From the NCBI GenBank assembly GCA_900553215.1, contig USCJ01000020.1:1-13599 (forward strand): a stretch of DNA of 13,599 nucleotides. The letters are read 5' to 3'. A program made the translations under genes and the position numbers. Of the stretch, positions 1 to 6,288 are shown one piece after another (the stretch's first letter is position 1; every line of letters begins with the position of its first letter). The notes below the pieces were generated by a model. It had not been told where the DNA came from. It worked only from the letters and a program-made list of their open reading frames with translations, and searched no databases. This DNA comes from an uncultured Collinsella sp. Its GTDB lineage: Bacteria > Actinomycetota > Coriobacteriia > Coriobacteriales > Coriobacteriaceae.

Positions 1-787
1 CGGCCGTACGCTCGAGACCATTGCCGCCACCATGCAGGATTGGCTGCAGGATAGTTTCCGCCCGCTGCCGGGTGGCTTTGTGGCCTGTACGCCCAACGAT
101 ATCAATGAACTGCGTGCGATCTTTAAGCAGCTGGGGAGCGAAATATGTGCCGTGATGCTCGAGCCGATCCAGGGTGAGAGTGGCGTGCACCCCATGACCG
201 AGGAGTTTATGGCGGAGTACGTCAAGGCGCTGCGCAAGATCTGCGACGACAATGGCATCGTCCTGATTGCCGACGAGGTCCAGTGCGGCATCTTCCGCTC
301 CGGCAAGCCGTTCGCATTCCAAACCTATGGCGTGGAACCCGACATCATGAGCCTTGCCAAGGGCATTGCCGATGGCGTGCCCATGGGTGCCGTCGTAGCA
401 AAGAAGGAGATTGCCGACGTGTTTAAGCCGGGCGACCACGGTTCGACTTTTGGCGGTAGCTGCTTGGCCATCGCGGCGTGCGCCGCGACGCTCTCCGCGC
501 TCGTGCACGGCGATTATGCCGACCATGTTGCCAAGGTAGGCGCCTATATGGAGGCAAAGCTCGCCAAGCTGCCGAACGTGACCGAGGTGCGTGGCCGCGG
601 CTTGATGCTCGGCTGCGATCTGGACGATACTGCGGGTGATGCACACGACGTTGTGGCCCGTGCATTGGGGGCTGGTGCCGTGATTAACGCTACGGGTGCC
701 CATACGCTGCGTTTCCTGCCGCCGCTCGTCTGCGAGGAATCCGACGTGGACAGTCTGATCGAGATCCTGTCGGGTGTCTTGGGCTAA
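1..787 (+). CDS. argD: Acetylornithine aminotransferase, 3' part (5' end outside window)
   Basis: This is a PLP-dependent class III aminotransferase that makes N-acetylornithine from N-acetylglutamate semialdehyde and glutamate in cytosolic arginine biosynthesis. The frame is open from base 2 with no start, so the gene begins upstream; about 261 residues are present, roughly the C-terminal two thirds of a ~400-residue family. Visible signatures are GRTLETIAAT at the very start, EPIQGE, the cofactor-binding ADEVQ motif, and SLAKG, whose Lys (codon 359-361) should form the Schiff base with PLP. Then come GSTFGG and the C-terminal RFLPPL. The residue after DEVQ is Cys, where Thr is usual. A stem-loop terminator candidate follows the stop. 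The related ornithine or succinyl-DAP aminotransferases are possible alternatives, but the motif set fits ArgD best. Confidence 0.88.
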   Translation, partial: GRTLETIAATMQDWLQDSFRPLPGGFVACTPNDINELRAIFKQLGSEICAVMLEPIQGESGVHPMTEEFMAEYVKALRKICDDNGIVLIADEVQCGIFRSGKPFAFQTYGVEPDIMSLAKGIADGVPMGAVVAKKEIADVFKPGDHGSTFGGSCLAIAACAATLSALVHGDYADHVAKVGAYMEAKLAKLPNVTEVRGRGLMLGCDLDDTAGDAHDVVARALGAGAVINATGAHTLRFLPPLVCEESDVDSLIEILSGVLG

Positions 788-812
788 CGCGGCGCAATAG
801 CTCAATTTGGAC

Positions 813-872
813 CGGGTTCCGGACTGCGGACGTGCAATATGCGGCACGATTCAGCGGTCTGGAGCCCGTTTT
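813..872 (+). terminator. Candidate intrinsic terminator of argD, long branched stem-loop
   Basis: CGGGTTCCGGAC (813-824) can pair with GTCTGGAGCCCG (857-868) over 12 bp including two G-U pairs, followed by TTTT. The 32-nt loop contains its own stem, CGTGC (831-835) with GCACG (844-848). The long loop and short T run make it weaker than the other terminators here, but it is the only candidate behind argD. Confidence 0.5.
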
Positions 873-892
873 GCCTTAGATTTGCTAAGGCA
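872..892. repeat. Perfect 8-bp inverted repeat (hairpin) next to the AT-rich element
   Basis: TGCCTTAG (872-879) and CTAAGGCA (885-892) form a perfect stem around a 5-nt loop. No T run follows on either strand, so it is not a standard terminator. It lies 11 nt before the left end of the AT-rich inverted-repeat element. It may add to the argD 3' structure or be an unrelated binding site. Confidence 0.5.
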
Positions 893-929
893 GGGAGACC
901 TGCTGGTCAAAAAACATCAAATATGAGTA

Positions 930-950
930 CTGTTACCGATTTGGTAACAG
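930..950. promoter_or_regulatory. Perfect 8-bp palindrome with 5-nt spacer (operator-like)
   Basis: CTGTTACC (930-937) and GGTAACAG (943-950) form a perfect dyad with spacer GATTT. It sits at the inner edge of the left terminal repeat and is not mirrored at the right end. It could be a dimeric repressor site or a hairpin in a transcript. Confidence 0.4.
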
Positions 951-1004
951 CAATTTTGGACTAATAAGGCCAGATAGCTAGTCGAAATGGCGATGAATGT
1001 ACGA

Positions 1005-1032
1005 TTTTGATCCAATTGCTAGTCCTTATAAT
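1005..1032 (+). promoter_or_regulatory. Possible sigma70-type promoter inside the AT-rich element
   Basis: TTTTGA (1005-1010), a 16-nt spacer and a perfect TATAAT (1027-1032). No gene with a ribosome binding site follows on the plus strand before asnB, about 630 nt away. It could therefore be fortuitous in AT-rich DNA or drive a non-coding RNA. Confidence 0.3.
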
Positions 1033-1144
1033 GGACATATGTTGCGTAACTTAAGCAAATATTATCTTCTGATATGTTGTAAGCAAGGTAGCAGTACTCA
1101 TTTTTGCCATTTTCTGGCCACGGCCTTTGTGGCAGACGTGCTGG

Positions 1145-1171
1145 CGGGTTCGAATCCCATGCGCTGGGCCC
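1145..1171 (+). repeat. 27-nt tRNA-3'-end-like repeat, copy 1
   Basis: A 27-nt sequence from CGGGTTCGAATCCC to GGGCCC, identical to 1332-1358. GTTCGAATC matches the T-loop consensus GTTCRANYC in plus orientation. No matching 5' tRNA half is visible, the outer T-stem pairs do not form, and there is no CCA end. I treat it as a tRNA-derived remnant, not a gene. Confidence 0.7.
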
Positions 1172-1172
1172 G

Positions 1173-1203
1173 AAAAAGGAAAGGCCCCCATCGCTGGAGG
1201 CCT
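1173..1203 (-). terminator. Minus-strand terminator-like hairpin in the truncated tRNA repeat unit
   Basis: Read on the minus strand, AGGCC pairs with GGCCT, then one mismatch and two more G-C pairs, around a 6-nt loop, followed by TTTCCTTTTT. It lies just beyond a 25-nt copy of the tRNA-Val 3' end, in the same place the true terminator lies behind the intact tRNA. It is probably the relic of a former tRNA transcription unit. Confidence 0.5.
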
Positions 1204-1206
1204 AAC

Positions 1207-1231
1207 AATTCAATGGTGGGCGATGAGGGAT
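1207..1231 (-). repeat. Copy of the tRNA-Val 3' end (tRNA fragment)
   Basis: 24 of these 25 bases match 1393-1417, which covers the CCA end, acceptor strand and start of the T arm of the intact minus-strand tRNA-Val plus 7 nt downstream. The match stops after GGGAT, so this copy lacks the rest of the tRNA. It is either the leftover of a tandem tRNA duplication or an attachment-site-like duplication. Confidence 0.75.
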
Positions 1232-1291
1232 GTCCGCGTGCGGCTGGCGCCGCCCGCGCCCCGCTTCGTCGCTTCGCTCCTCGCGTGCTGC

Positions 1292-1319
1292 GCTGGAAAA
1301 CGCTTCGCGTTTCCTCAGC
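1292..1319. repeat. Strong hairpin in GC-rich spacer between the tRNA-end copies
   Basis: GCTGGAAAACGC (1292-1303) can pair with GCGTTTCCTCAGC (1307-1319) around the loop TTC, with one or two bulges. It sits in a GC-rich spacer (1232-1331) that repeats GCTTCG several times and has no gene-like ORF with a ribosome binding site. Its function is unknown. Confidence 0.4.
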
Positions 1320-1331
1320 TTCGCACCCTGT

Positions 1332-1358
1332 CGGGTTCGAATCCCATGCGCTGGGCCC
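1332..1358 (+). repeat. 27-nt tRNA-3'-end-like repeat, copy 2
   Basis: Identical to 1145-1171. It lies directly beyond the terminator of the intact tRNA-Val, just as copy 1 lies directly beyond the relic terminator. The order tRNA end, terminator, 27-mer is thus present twice at an offset of 186-187 nt. Confidence 0.75.
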
Positions 1359-1360
1359 AA

Positions 1361-1390
1361 ACAAAAACGGTCCCCTTGCGAGGACCGTTT
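1361..1390 (-). terminator. Intrinsic terminator of tRNA-Val
   Basis: On the minus strand, a 9-bp perfect stem AAACGGTCC / GGACCGTTT with an 8-nt loop is followed by TTTTTGT, starting 9 nt after the tRNA CCA end. Downstream on the plus strand there is no T run, so it acts for the minus-strand tRNA. Confidence 0.8.
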
Positions 1391-1399
1391 CCAATTCAG

Positions 1400-1475
1400 T
1401 GGTGGGCGATGAGGGATTCGAACCCCCAGCCTTGTGCGTGTAAAGCACCTGCGCTAACCGTTGCGCCAATCGCCC
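1400..1475 (-). tRNA. tRNA-Val (anticodon TAC)
   Basis: A 76-nt cloverleaf on the minus strand. The acceptor GGGCGAT / ATCGCCC is perfect, the D stem is GCGC / GCGC, and the 7-nt anticodon loop is TTTACAC with anticodon TAC (plus-strand positions 1440-1442). The T arm is GGGGG-TTCGAAT-CCCTC with one G-U pair, the discriminator is A, and CCA is encoded. The outermost anticodon-stem pair (27-43) is a G-A mismatch. It decodes valine GUN codons, mainly GUA/GUG. It is the only gene on the minus strand in this window and has its own promoter and terminator. Confidence 0.95.
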
Positions 1476-1485
1476 GTGCGGAGAG

Positions 1486-1491
1486 AGTATA
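1486..1491 (-). promoter_or_regulatory. -10 box of the tRNA-Val promoter
   Basis: TATACT on the minus strand, 10 nt before the first base of the mature tRNA, a suitable distance for a start site just upstream of it. No good -35 hexamer is visible. The same TATACT / TATAGT type of -10 recurs before asnB, veg, tRNA-Pro and tatA. Confidence 0.5.
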
Positions 1492-1605
1492 GCAAAACAA
1501 TCGCCTCATTCACCTCATATCCATTAAAGGTAACCGACGCGTGTCACAGCGGAGCTGATTCAGTTGAGATTGCCTGAACATTCCGCCCCTCTTTACGCCC
1601 TCGGG

Positions 1606-1611
1606 TATACT
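1606..1611 (+). promoter_or_regulatory. -10 box upstream of asnB
   Basis: TATACT preceded by CGGG, 51 nt before the asnB start codon. No clear -35 element at 16-18 nt spacing. The tRNA-Val promoter points the other way about 115 nt upstream, so 1492-1605 is a divergent intergenic region. Confidence 0.4.
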
Positions 1612-1662
1612 CAAAAGCTACTGATTCGATTTGATGCCCAGCAACAGCAGAGGGGATAGTAT

Positions 1663-3543
1663 ATGTGCGGTTTTGTCGGTTTTGTCGGTGGGACGGATAA
1701 CCAATCCGAGGTGCTCACCAAGATGATGGACCGCATCGTCCATCGTGGTCCCGACATGGGCGGTCAGTTTATCGACGGCCGCGTTGCCCTCGGCTTCCGC
1801 CGCTTGTCGATCCTCGACCTGACCGAGGCTGGCGCCCAACCTATGGCCAACGAGGACGGTAGCGTCGTCATTGTCTTCAACGGCGAGATCTACAACTTCC
1901 AAGAACTCCGTTCCGAGCTCGAGGCCAAGGGCTACAAGTTCCACTGCGGCGCCGACACCGAGAGCCTCCTGCACGGCTACGAGGAGTGGGGCGAGGCCGT
2001 CCTCGATCGCCTGCGCGGTATGTACGCCTTCGTCATCTGGGACAAAAAGAAGAACAAGCTTTTTGGCGCCCGCGACATCTTTGGCATCAAGCCGCTCTAC
2101 TACTATCCCATGGCCGATGCGGGCGACGGCGCTCCGGGCGTGCTCTTTGGTTCCGAGATCAAGAGCTTCCTGGACTACCCGCACTTCCACAAGGCGGTCA
2201 ACAAAAAGGCTCTGCGTCCGTACATGACGCTGCAGTATTCGGCGACTGAGGAGACCTTCTTCGAGGGTGTCTACAAGCTGCCGCCGGCGCACTACTTTAC
2301 CGTCGATATCCCGACCGGCAAGATGAACATCGAGCGCTACTGGGATTGCGATTACTCTGCCGTCGAGAAGCCGTTCGAAGAGTATGTCGATGAGCTGGAC
2401 GAGGTCGTGCACGAGAGTGTCGAGGCCCATCGCATCGCCGACGTCAAGGTCGCGTCGTTCCTCTCCGGTGGCGTCGACTCCAGCTACATCGCCGCTTGTC
2501 TCATGCCCGACAAGACCTTCTCGGTGGGCTTTGACTACAAGAACTTCAACGAGACCAACTACGCCAAGGAACTTTCCGATAAGCTCGGCGTCGAGAACGT
2601 TCGCAAGATGATTACCGCCGACGAGTTCTTCGGTGCGCTCGAGGACATCCAGTATCACATGGACGAGCCGCAGTCCAACCTGTCTTCCGTGCCGCTGTGG
2701 TTCTTGGCCGAGATGGCCCGCAAGGACGTTACCGTCGTGCTTTCGGGCGAAGGCGCCGACGAGCTCTTTGGCGGCTACGCCTACTACGAGGACACGGTCC
2801 CGGTGCGCAAGTACAAAAAGATGGTGCCGCTGCCCATCCGTCGCGCGCTCGGTAACCTGGCGCTGCATATGCCGTACTTCAAGGGACATAACTTCCTGGT
2901 CAAGGGTGCCGAGATCCCCGAGAAGTCGTTCCTGGGACAGGCTCTGGTATGGCCGGAGCGCGAGGTCGACGGCGTGCTCAAGCCCGAGTACAACACCGGC
3001 GACGGCGCCTTCGAGCTTGCCGCTCCCATCTATGCGCGCGTGAAGGGTCAGCCCGAGCTGGTCAAGAAGCAGTACCTGGACATGAACATGTGGCTCCCGG
3101 GCGACATTCTGCTCAAGGCCGACAAGATGTGCATGGCACACTCACTGGAGCTGCGCGTGCCCTTCCTGGACCGCAAAGTCATGGAGTTCGCCGAGCACAT
3201 TCCCGACCGCTACCGCATCAACGAGAACGGCAACAAACAGGTACTCCGCCACGCTGCCAACAAGTCGCTGCCCGATGAGTGGGCCACCCGTCCCAAGGTG
3301 GGCTTCCCGGTGCCGATTGTCTACTGGCTGCGCGAGCAAAAGTGGTACGACTATGTCAAGGAGTACTTCACCGCGCCGTGGGCAAGCGAGTTCTTCAATA
3401 CCGACGAGCTCATGCACCTGCTCGATCTGCACTTTGCGGGCAAGGGCGATTTCCAGCGCAAGATCTATACGCCGCTCGTGTTCCTAGTGTGGTACAAGCG
3501 CTTCTTTATCGACGAGGGCCAGCCTTCTGTTCAGGCTGCCTAG
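1663..3543 (+). CDS. asnB: Asparagine synthetase, glutamine-hydrolysing
   Basis: It makes asparagine from aspartate, ATP and glutamine in the cytosol. The 626-residue length fits the long AsnB group. The N-terminal glutaminase (about 1-210) begins MCGFVGF, so Cys2 becomes the N-terminal nucleophile after Met removal. Supporting residues are RRLSI (Arg46/47), NGE at 73-75 and DTE at 98-100. The synthetase half has the ATP pyrophosphatase loop SGGVDSS (268-274) and SGEGADELFGGY (361-372). The start is fixed by the need for Cys at position 2 and by a GAGGGG ribosome binding site just upstream. A strong terminator 25 nt after the stop makes it a monocistronic unit. A sugar- or peptide-modifying AsnB paralogue cannot be excluded, but no such neighbours are present. 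Confidence 0.93.
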   Translation: MCGFVGFVGGTDNQSEVLTKMMDRIVHRGPDMGGQFIDGRVALGFRRLSILDLTEAGAQPMANEDGSVVIVFNGEIYNFQELRSELEAKGYKFHCGADTESLLHGYEEWGEAVLDRLRGMYAFVIWDKKKNKLFGARDIFGIKPLYYYPMADAGDGAPGVLFGSEIKSFLDYPHFHKAVNKKALRPYMTLQYSATEETFFEGVYKLPPAHYFTVDIPTGKMNIERYWDCDYSAVEKPFEEYVDELDEVVHESVEAHRIADVKVASFLSGGVDSSYIAACLMPDKTFSVGFDYKNFNETNYAKELSDKLGVENVRKMITADEFFGALEDIQYHMDEPQSNLSSVPLWFLAEMARKDVTVVLSGEGADELFGGYAYYEDTVPVRKYKKMVPLPIRRALGNLALHMPYFKGHNFLVKGAEIPEKSFLGQALVWPEREVDGVLKPEYNTGDGAFELAAPIYARVKGQPELVKKQYLDMNMWLPGDILLKADKMCMAHSLELRVPFLDRKVMEFAEHIPDRYRINENGNKQVLRHAANKSLPDEWATRPKVGFPVPIVYWLREQKWYDYVKEYFTAPWASEFFNTDELMHLLDLHFAGKGDFQRKIYTPLVFLVWYKRFFIDEGQPSVQAA

Positions 3544-3568
3544 CCTCGGCTTACGAACGCCTGCGCGT

Positions 3569-3593
3569 AACGGCTCCTCCGGGAGCCGTTTTT
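3569..3593 (+). terminator. Intrinsic terminator of asnB
   Basis: A 9-bp perfect stem AACGGCTCC (3569-3577) with GGAGCCGTT (3582-3590) and a 4-nt loop, running into five T's (3589-3593). Confidence 0.9.
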
Positions 3594-3620
3594 GCGTGGG
3601 TGCGTTTCAGTTACTATAAA
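3592..3620 (+). promoter_or_regulatory. Candidate murE promoter
   Basis: TTGCGT (3592-3597), a 17-nt spacer and TATAAA (3615-3620), 36 nt before the murE start. The -35 hexamer overlaps the end of the asnB terminator T run, so the two transcription units are packed back to back. Confidence 0.5.
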
Positions 3621-3655
3621 AACCGTCCCTGCCAAATGGCTGAGAAAGGTGAAAG

Positions 3656-5218
3656 ATGCACCATTCGGATTCCGCGACCGTGACCACGGTCGATACGCTT
3701 GCCAAGCTTCTCGATGTGTGTGGCGAGCTGCGCGCATCAGAGCAGGTTGACGAGCGTGCCGTGACCGGCTGCTCGTTTGATTCGCGCGCGGTCTCGGCAG
3801 GTGACGTGTTCTTCTGTAAAGGTGCTGCCTTTAAGCCCGCGTTTTTGAGCATGGCGCTCGATGCGGGCGCCGTCGCATTTGTGTGCGAGGAGTCGCTGGT
3901 CGAGTCTCTGGAGCCGCTGGCGAAGGAGAGCAGTGCTGCGATGCTGGTTGTTGATAGTGTTCGCACGGCCATGGCCCTGTTGCCGCCGGAGGTCTACGAC
4001 CGTCCCGACCACGACGTCAAGATCGTGGGCATCACCGGCACCAAGGGAAAGACCACGGCCGCTTTTATGCTCCAGTCCATCATCAAGGCGGCGGGCGAGT
4101 CCTGCGGCATGATCGGCTCGGTGAGTACCGACGATGGTATCGAGTGCTACGAGAGCACCAACACCACGCCCGAGGCTCCCGAGGTTTGGCGCCATATCGC
4201 CAATTGCCGCACGTCCGGTCGCCAGTCCATGGTCATGGAGGTCTCGAGCCAGGCGCTCAAGTACCAACGCGTCGAGAATCTGCCGTTTGACGTGGCGTGC
4301 TTCCTCAACATCGGCCGCGACCACATCTCGCCGATCGAACACCCCACGTTTGAGGATTATTTTGAGAGCAAACTCAGGATCTTTGACCAGGCAAAGACTG
4401 CCGTGGTGAATCTGGGCACCGATGAGGTTGACCGTGTGCTAGAGGCAGCGTCGACGGCCGAGCGCTTGGTGACCGTTGGCGTCGAGCATCCCGAGGCAAG
4501 CCTGTGGGCGAGCGATGTCCGCATGCTCGGCTTTAACATCGAGTTTAACCTGCACGGCATGAGCGCCGACGAGCCCGAGGCGGGGGAGAAGGTCCTGCTG
4601 GGTATCGCGGGAGACTTTAACGTGGAAAACGCGCTGGTCGCTATCGCCGCTGCGCGCGAGATCGGCATCGGTATCGAGGCTATCAAGAAGGGCCTCTCCA
4701 AACTGCGTGTGCCGGGCCGTATGGAGGTCGTGGAGTCGAAGGACGGCCGCGTGATCTGCGTCGTTGACTACGCTCACAACCAGCTTTCGTTCCGGTCGCT
4801 TTTCTCGTCGGTCAAGCGCGCGTTTCCCACTAGTCCAGTCATTGCAGTGTTTGGCGCTGCCGGCGGCAAGGCGCAGGAGCGCCGCGAGCAGCTTCCGCGC
4901 GAGGCCGCACCATATTCCGACCTGATGATCTTTGCCAACGAGGACCCGGCTCACGAGGACCCGATGAAGGTCTGTCGCGAGCTTGCCGAGCATGTTCCCG
5001 ACGATACGCCGAACAAGATCATCCTCGACCGCGAAGCCGCTGTGCATGCGGCGTTCAAGGCGGCGCGCGAGGAGTACGTCAACCCCGATGCTCCCACCAT
5101 TGTCTTGCTGCTGGCAAAGGGTGACGAGGAGCTCATGCACGTGGGCGACGAGTTCGTGCCCATCGAGAGCGACCTTTCGCTGGCCAATCGCCTGATCGAT
5201 GTTACCCAGTTTGACTAA
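3656..5218 (+). CDS. murE: UDP-MurNAc-tripeptide synthetase (Mur ligase), probably non-DAP type
   Basis: An ATP-dependent cytosolic ligase that adds the third stem-peptide residue to UDP-MurNAc-L-Ala-D-Glu. The protein has 520 residues. The N-terminal domain contains the FDSRAVSAGD motif. The central ATP-binding domain has GTKGKTT (128-134, P-loop Lys132), MEVSSQAL, and the FESKLRIF segment with Lys239 at the position of the carbamylated lysine of MurE. The C-terminal domain has VDYAHN and GAAGGK. Where DAP-adding enzymes carry the DNPR motif, this protein reads NEDPAHEDP (428-436), resembling lysine-type enzymes of Gram-positive cocci. Lysine, ornithine or another diamino acid is therefore more likely than DAP; this is inference. 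The ATG at 3656 follows an AAAGGTGAAAG ribosome binding site. Confidence 0.9.
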   Translation: MHHSDSATVTTVDTLAKLLDVCGELRASEQVDERAVTGCSFDSRAVSAGDVFFCKGAAFKPAFLSMALDAGAVAFVCEESLVESLEPLAKESSAAMLVVDSVRTAMALLPPEVYDRPDHDVKIVGITGTKGKTTAAFMLQSIIKAAGESCGMIGSVSTDDGIECYESTNTTPEAPEVWRHIANCRTSGRQSMVMEVSSQALKYQRVENLPFDVACFLNIGRDHISPIEHPTFEDYFESKLRIFDQAKTAVVNLGTDEVDRVLEAASTAERLVTVGVEHPEASLWASDVRMLGFNIEFNLHGMSADEPEAGEKVLLGIAGDFNVENALVAIAAAREIGIGIEAIKKGLSKLRVPGRMEVVESKDGRVICVVDYAHNQLSFRSLFSSVKRAFPTSPVIAVFGAAGGKAQERREQLPREAAPYSDLMIFANEDPAHEDPMKVCRELAEHVPDDTPNKIILDREAAVHAAFKAAREEYVNPDAPTIVLLLAKGDEELMHVGDEFVPIESDLSLANRLIDVTQFD

Positions 5219-5227
5219 TGAACCATG

Positions 5228-5260
5228 ATGGCGGCGGCGCCCTGAGTGCGCTGTCGCCAT
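5228..5260 (+). other. Strong stem-loop between murE and the HAD gene
   Basis: Positions 5228-5240 pair with 5248-5260 over 13 bp, ATGGCG against CGCCAT at the base and two G-U pairs inside, around the 7-nt loop CCTGAGT. It starts 9 nt after the murE stop. No T run follows, so it is not a standard terminator. It may be a 3'-end stabiliser, or a terminator that works poorly without a U tract. Confidence 0.5.
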
Positions 5261-5325
5261 AAGCGTGTTCCCTCAATCAAAACATGCCGTCCAAGTCCAA
5301 ACCCTTCTACGTAAACGGAGTAACC

Positions 5326-6237
5326 ATGTCCCACAACACCTTGCCGACCGTTGCCGAGCTTTCGGGCGAGATGCGCGAGCGCTTGGCCAAGGTTAAGTAC
5401 GTCTTTACCGACCTGGACGCCACCATGCTCGCGCCCGGCTCGTGCGTGCTGCGCGACAACGACGGCAATCCCTCGACCAAGCTCGTCGAGGCTGTCGTGG
5501 CACTTGCCCGCGCCGGCATCCAGGTGGTTCCCCCCTCGGGCCGCAACCGTACCATGATCCACGAGGACGCGCGCGTGCTCGGCCTCAACTCCTACATTGG
5601 TGAGATGGGCGGCCTGGTTATGTACGACCTCAAGGCCAACGATTGGGAGTATCTGACTGGCGACATGCCTTACGACCCCGCCTGCGGCCTTACTCCGCAC
5701 CAGGTGATCGAGCAGACCGGCGTGTGCGAGAAGATCCTTGCCCGCTGGCCGCACAAGATCGAGTACCACAACGACATGTCGACCGGCTACAAATACCGTG
5801 AGGTCACCGTCGGCATGCGCGGCGACATCCCCGATGACGAGGCGCAGGCCATTCTCGACGAGGCCGGCTGTGGCCTGGTGTGGGCCTGTAACGGTCACCT
5901 GACGCATCTGTCCAAACCGACGACGCTCGAGCTCGATCGCGTCGAGGACGGTCGCGCGTTCAACATCAACCCCGCGGGCCTCAACAAAGGCGTCGCCATT
6001 GCGCGCTTCTGCGAGCACCTGGGGATCGAGCGCGAGGAGACGCTCGCGCTCGGCGATTCCGAGTCCGACTTCTACATGGCCGATCACGTGGGCACGTTCT
6101 GTCTGGTCGAGAATGGCCTGACGAGCGCCGGCGCGCCCGAGTTCCTGGCTGCTTGCGAGAACGCTTTCGTTACGCGCGGCAAAATTGTCGACGGTTGGGC
6201 GGCGACGGCAGAGCTGCTGGTCGCGGCGCGTTCGTAG
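5326..6237 (+). CDS. HAD superfamily hydrolase, subfamily IIB-like phosphatase
   Basis: A predicted cytosolic phosphomonoesterase of unknown substrate, 303 residues. HAD motif I is DLDAT (29-33): Asp29 should be the nucleophile and Asp31 the acid/base, with Ala where most relatives have Gly. Motif II is the Ser in VPPSGRN, motif III is Lys221 in NKG, and motif IV is GDSESD (243-248), which binds Mg2+. The large cap between motifs II and III is typical of IIB (Cof, sucrose- or trehalose-phosphate phosphatase, mannosyl-3-phosphoglycerate phosphatase). I chose the ATG at 5326 because CGGAG lies 5 nt upstream; an in-frame ATG at 5284 has no ribosome binding site. It lies between murE and murI, but nothing in the sequence ties it to the cell wall. 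Confidence 0.85.
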   Translation: MSHNTLPTVAELSGEMRERLAKVKYVFTDLDATMLAPGSCVLRDNDGNPSTKLVEAVVALARAGIQVVPPSGRNRTMIHEDARVLGLNSYIGEMGGLVMYDLKANDWEYLTGDMPYDPACGLTPHQVIEQTGVCEKILARWPHKIEYHNDMSTGYKYREVTVGMRGDIPDDEAQAILDEAGCGLVWACNGHLTHLSKPTTLELDRVEDGRAFNINPAGLNKGVAIARFCEHLGIEREETLALGDSESDFYMADHVGTFCLVENGLTSAGAPEFLAACENAFVTRGKIVDGWAATAELLVAARS

Positions 6238-6288
6238 CGCGGCGTCGCCGCACTTGGATATGTCTTTTCGAGAGAGACTGGTGAGGTA

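Larger units (their letters stand above)
904..1120. mobile_element. AT-rich 217-bp segment with terminal inverted repeats (MITE-like candidate)
   Basis: The left end (904-937) and the reverse complement of the right end (1087-1120) match at 27 of 34 positions by eye. Both start TGG and share the core ATGAGTACTG, then TACC. Counting G and C by hand over 901-1120 gives 80 of 220 (36%), far below the flanking genes. No credible protein is encoded. Short, non-coding, AT-rich DNA with terminal inverted repeats is the shape of a miniature inverted-repeat transposable element. However, I see no clear target-site duplication, and no transposase is in the window. The segment also contains a TATAAT box and a palindrome, so a conserved regulatory repeat is the main alternative. 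Confidence 0.5.

Noticed and set aside
904..1475. Integrated phage or genomic island at tRNA-Val
   Set aside because: No integrase, excisionase or cargo gene is present between or beside the repeats; only short non-coding remnants remain.
997..1492. Several overlapping open frames on both strands over the tRNA-Val and repeat patch
   Set aside because: They run through the tRNA and its copies. Their peptides are typical tRNA-antisense false translations and lack ribosome binding sites.
1618..3141. 507-codon open frame on the minus strand opposite asnB
   Set aside because: It is the mirror of asnB codon bias in GC-rich DNA. The plus strand encodes a complete, motif-perfect asparagine synthetase; the antisense product shows only repetitive Val/Leu/Asp/His-rich sequence and no ribosome binding site.
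5284..5325. Earlier ATG start for the HAD hydrolase
   Set aside because: No Shine-Dalgarno sequence precedes it, whereas CGGAG precedes the ATG at 5326; HAD motif I is already at residue 29 from the later start.
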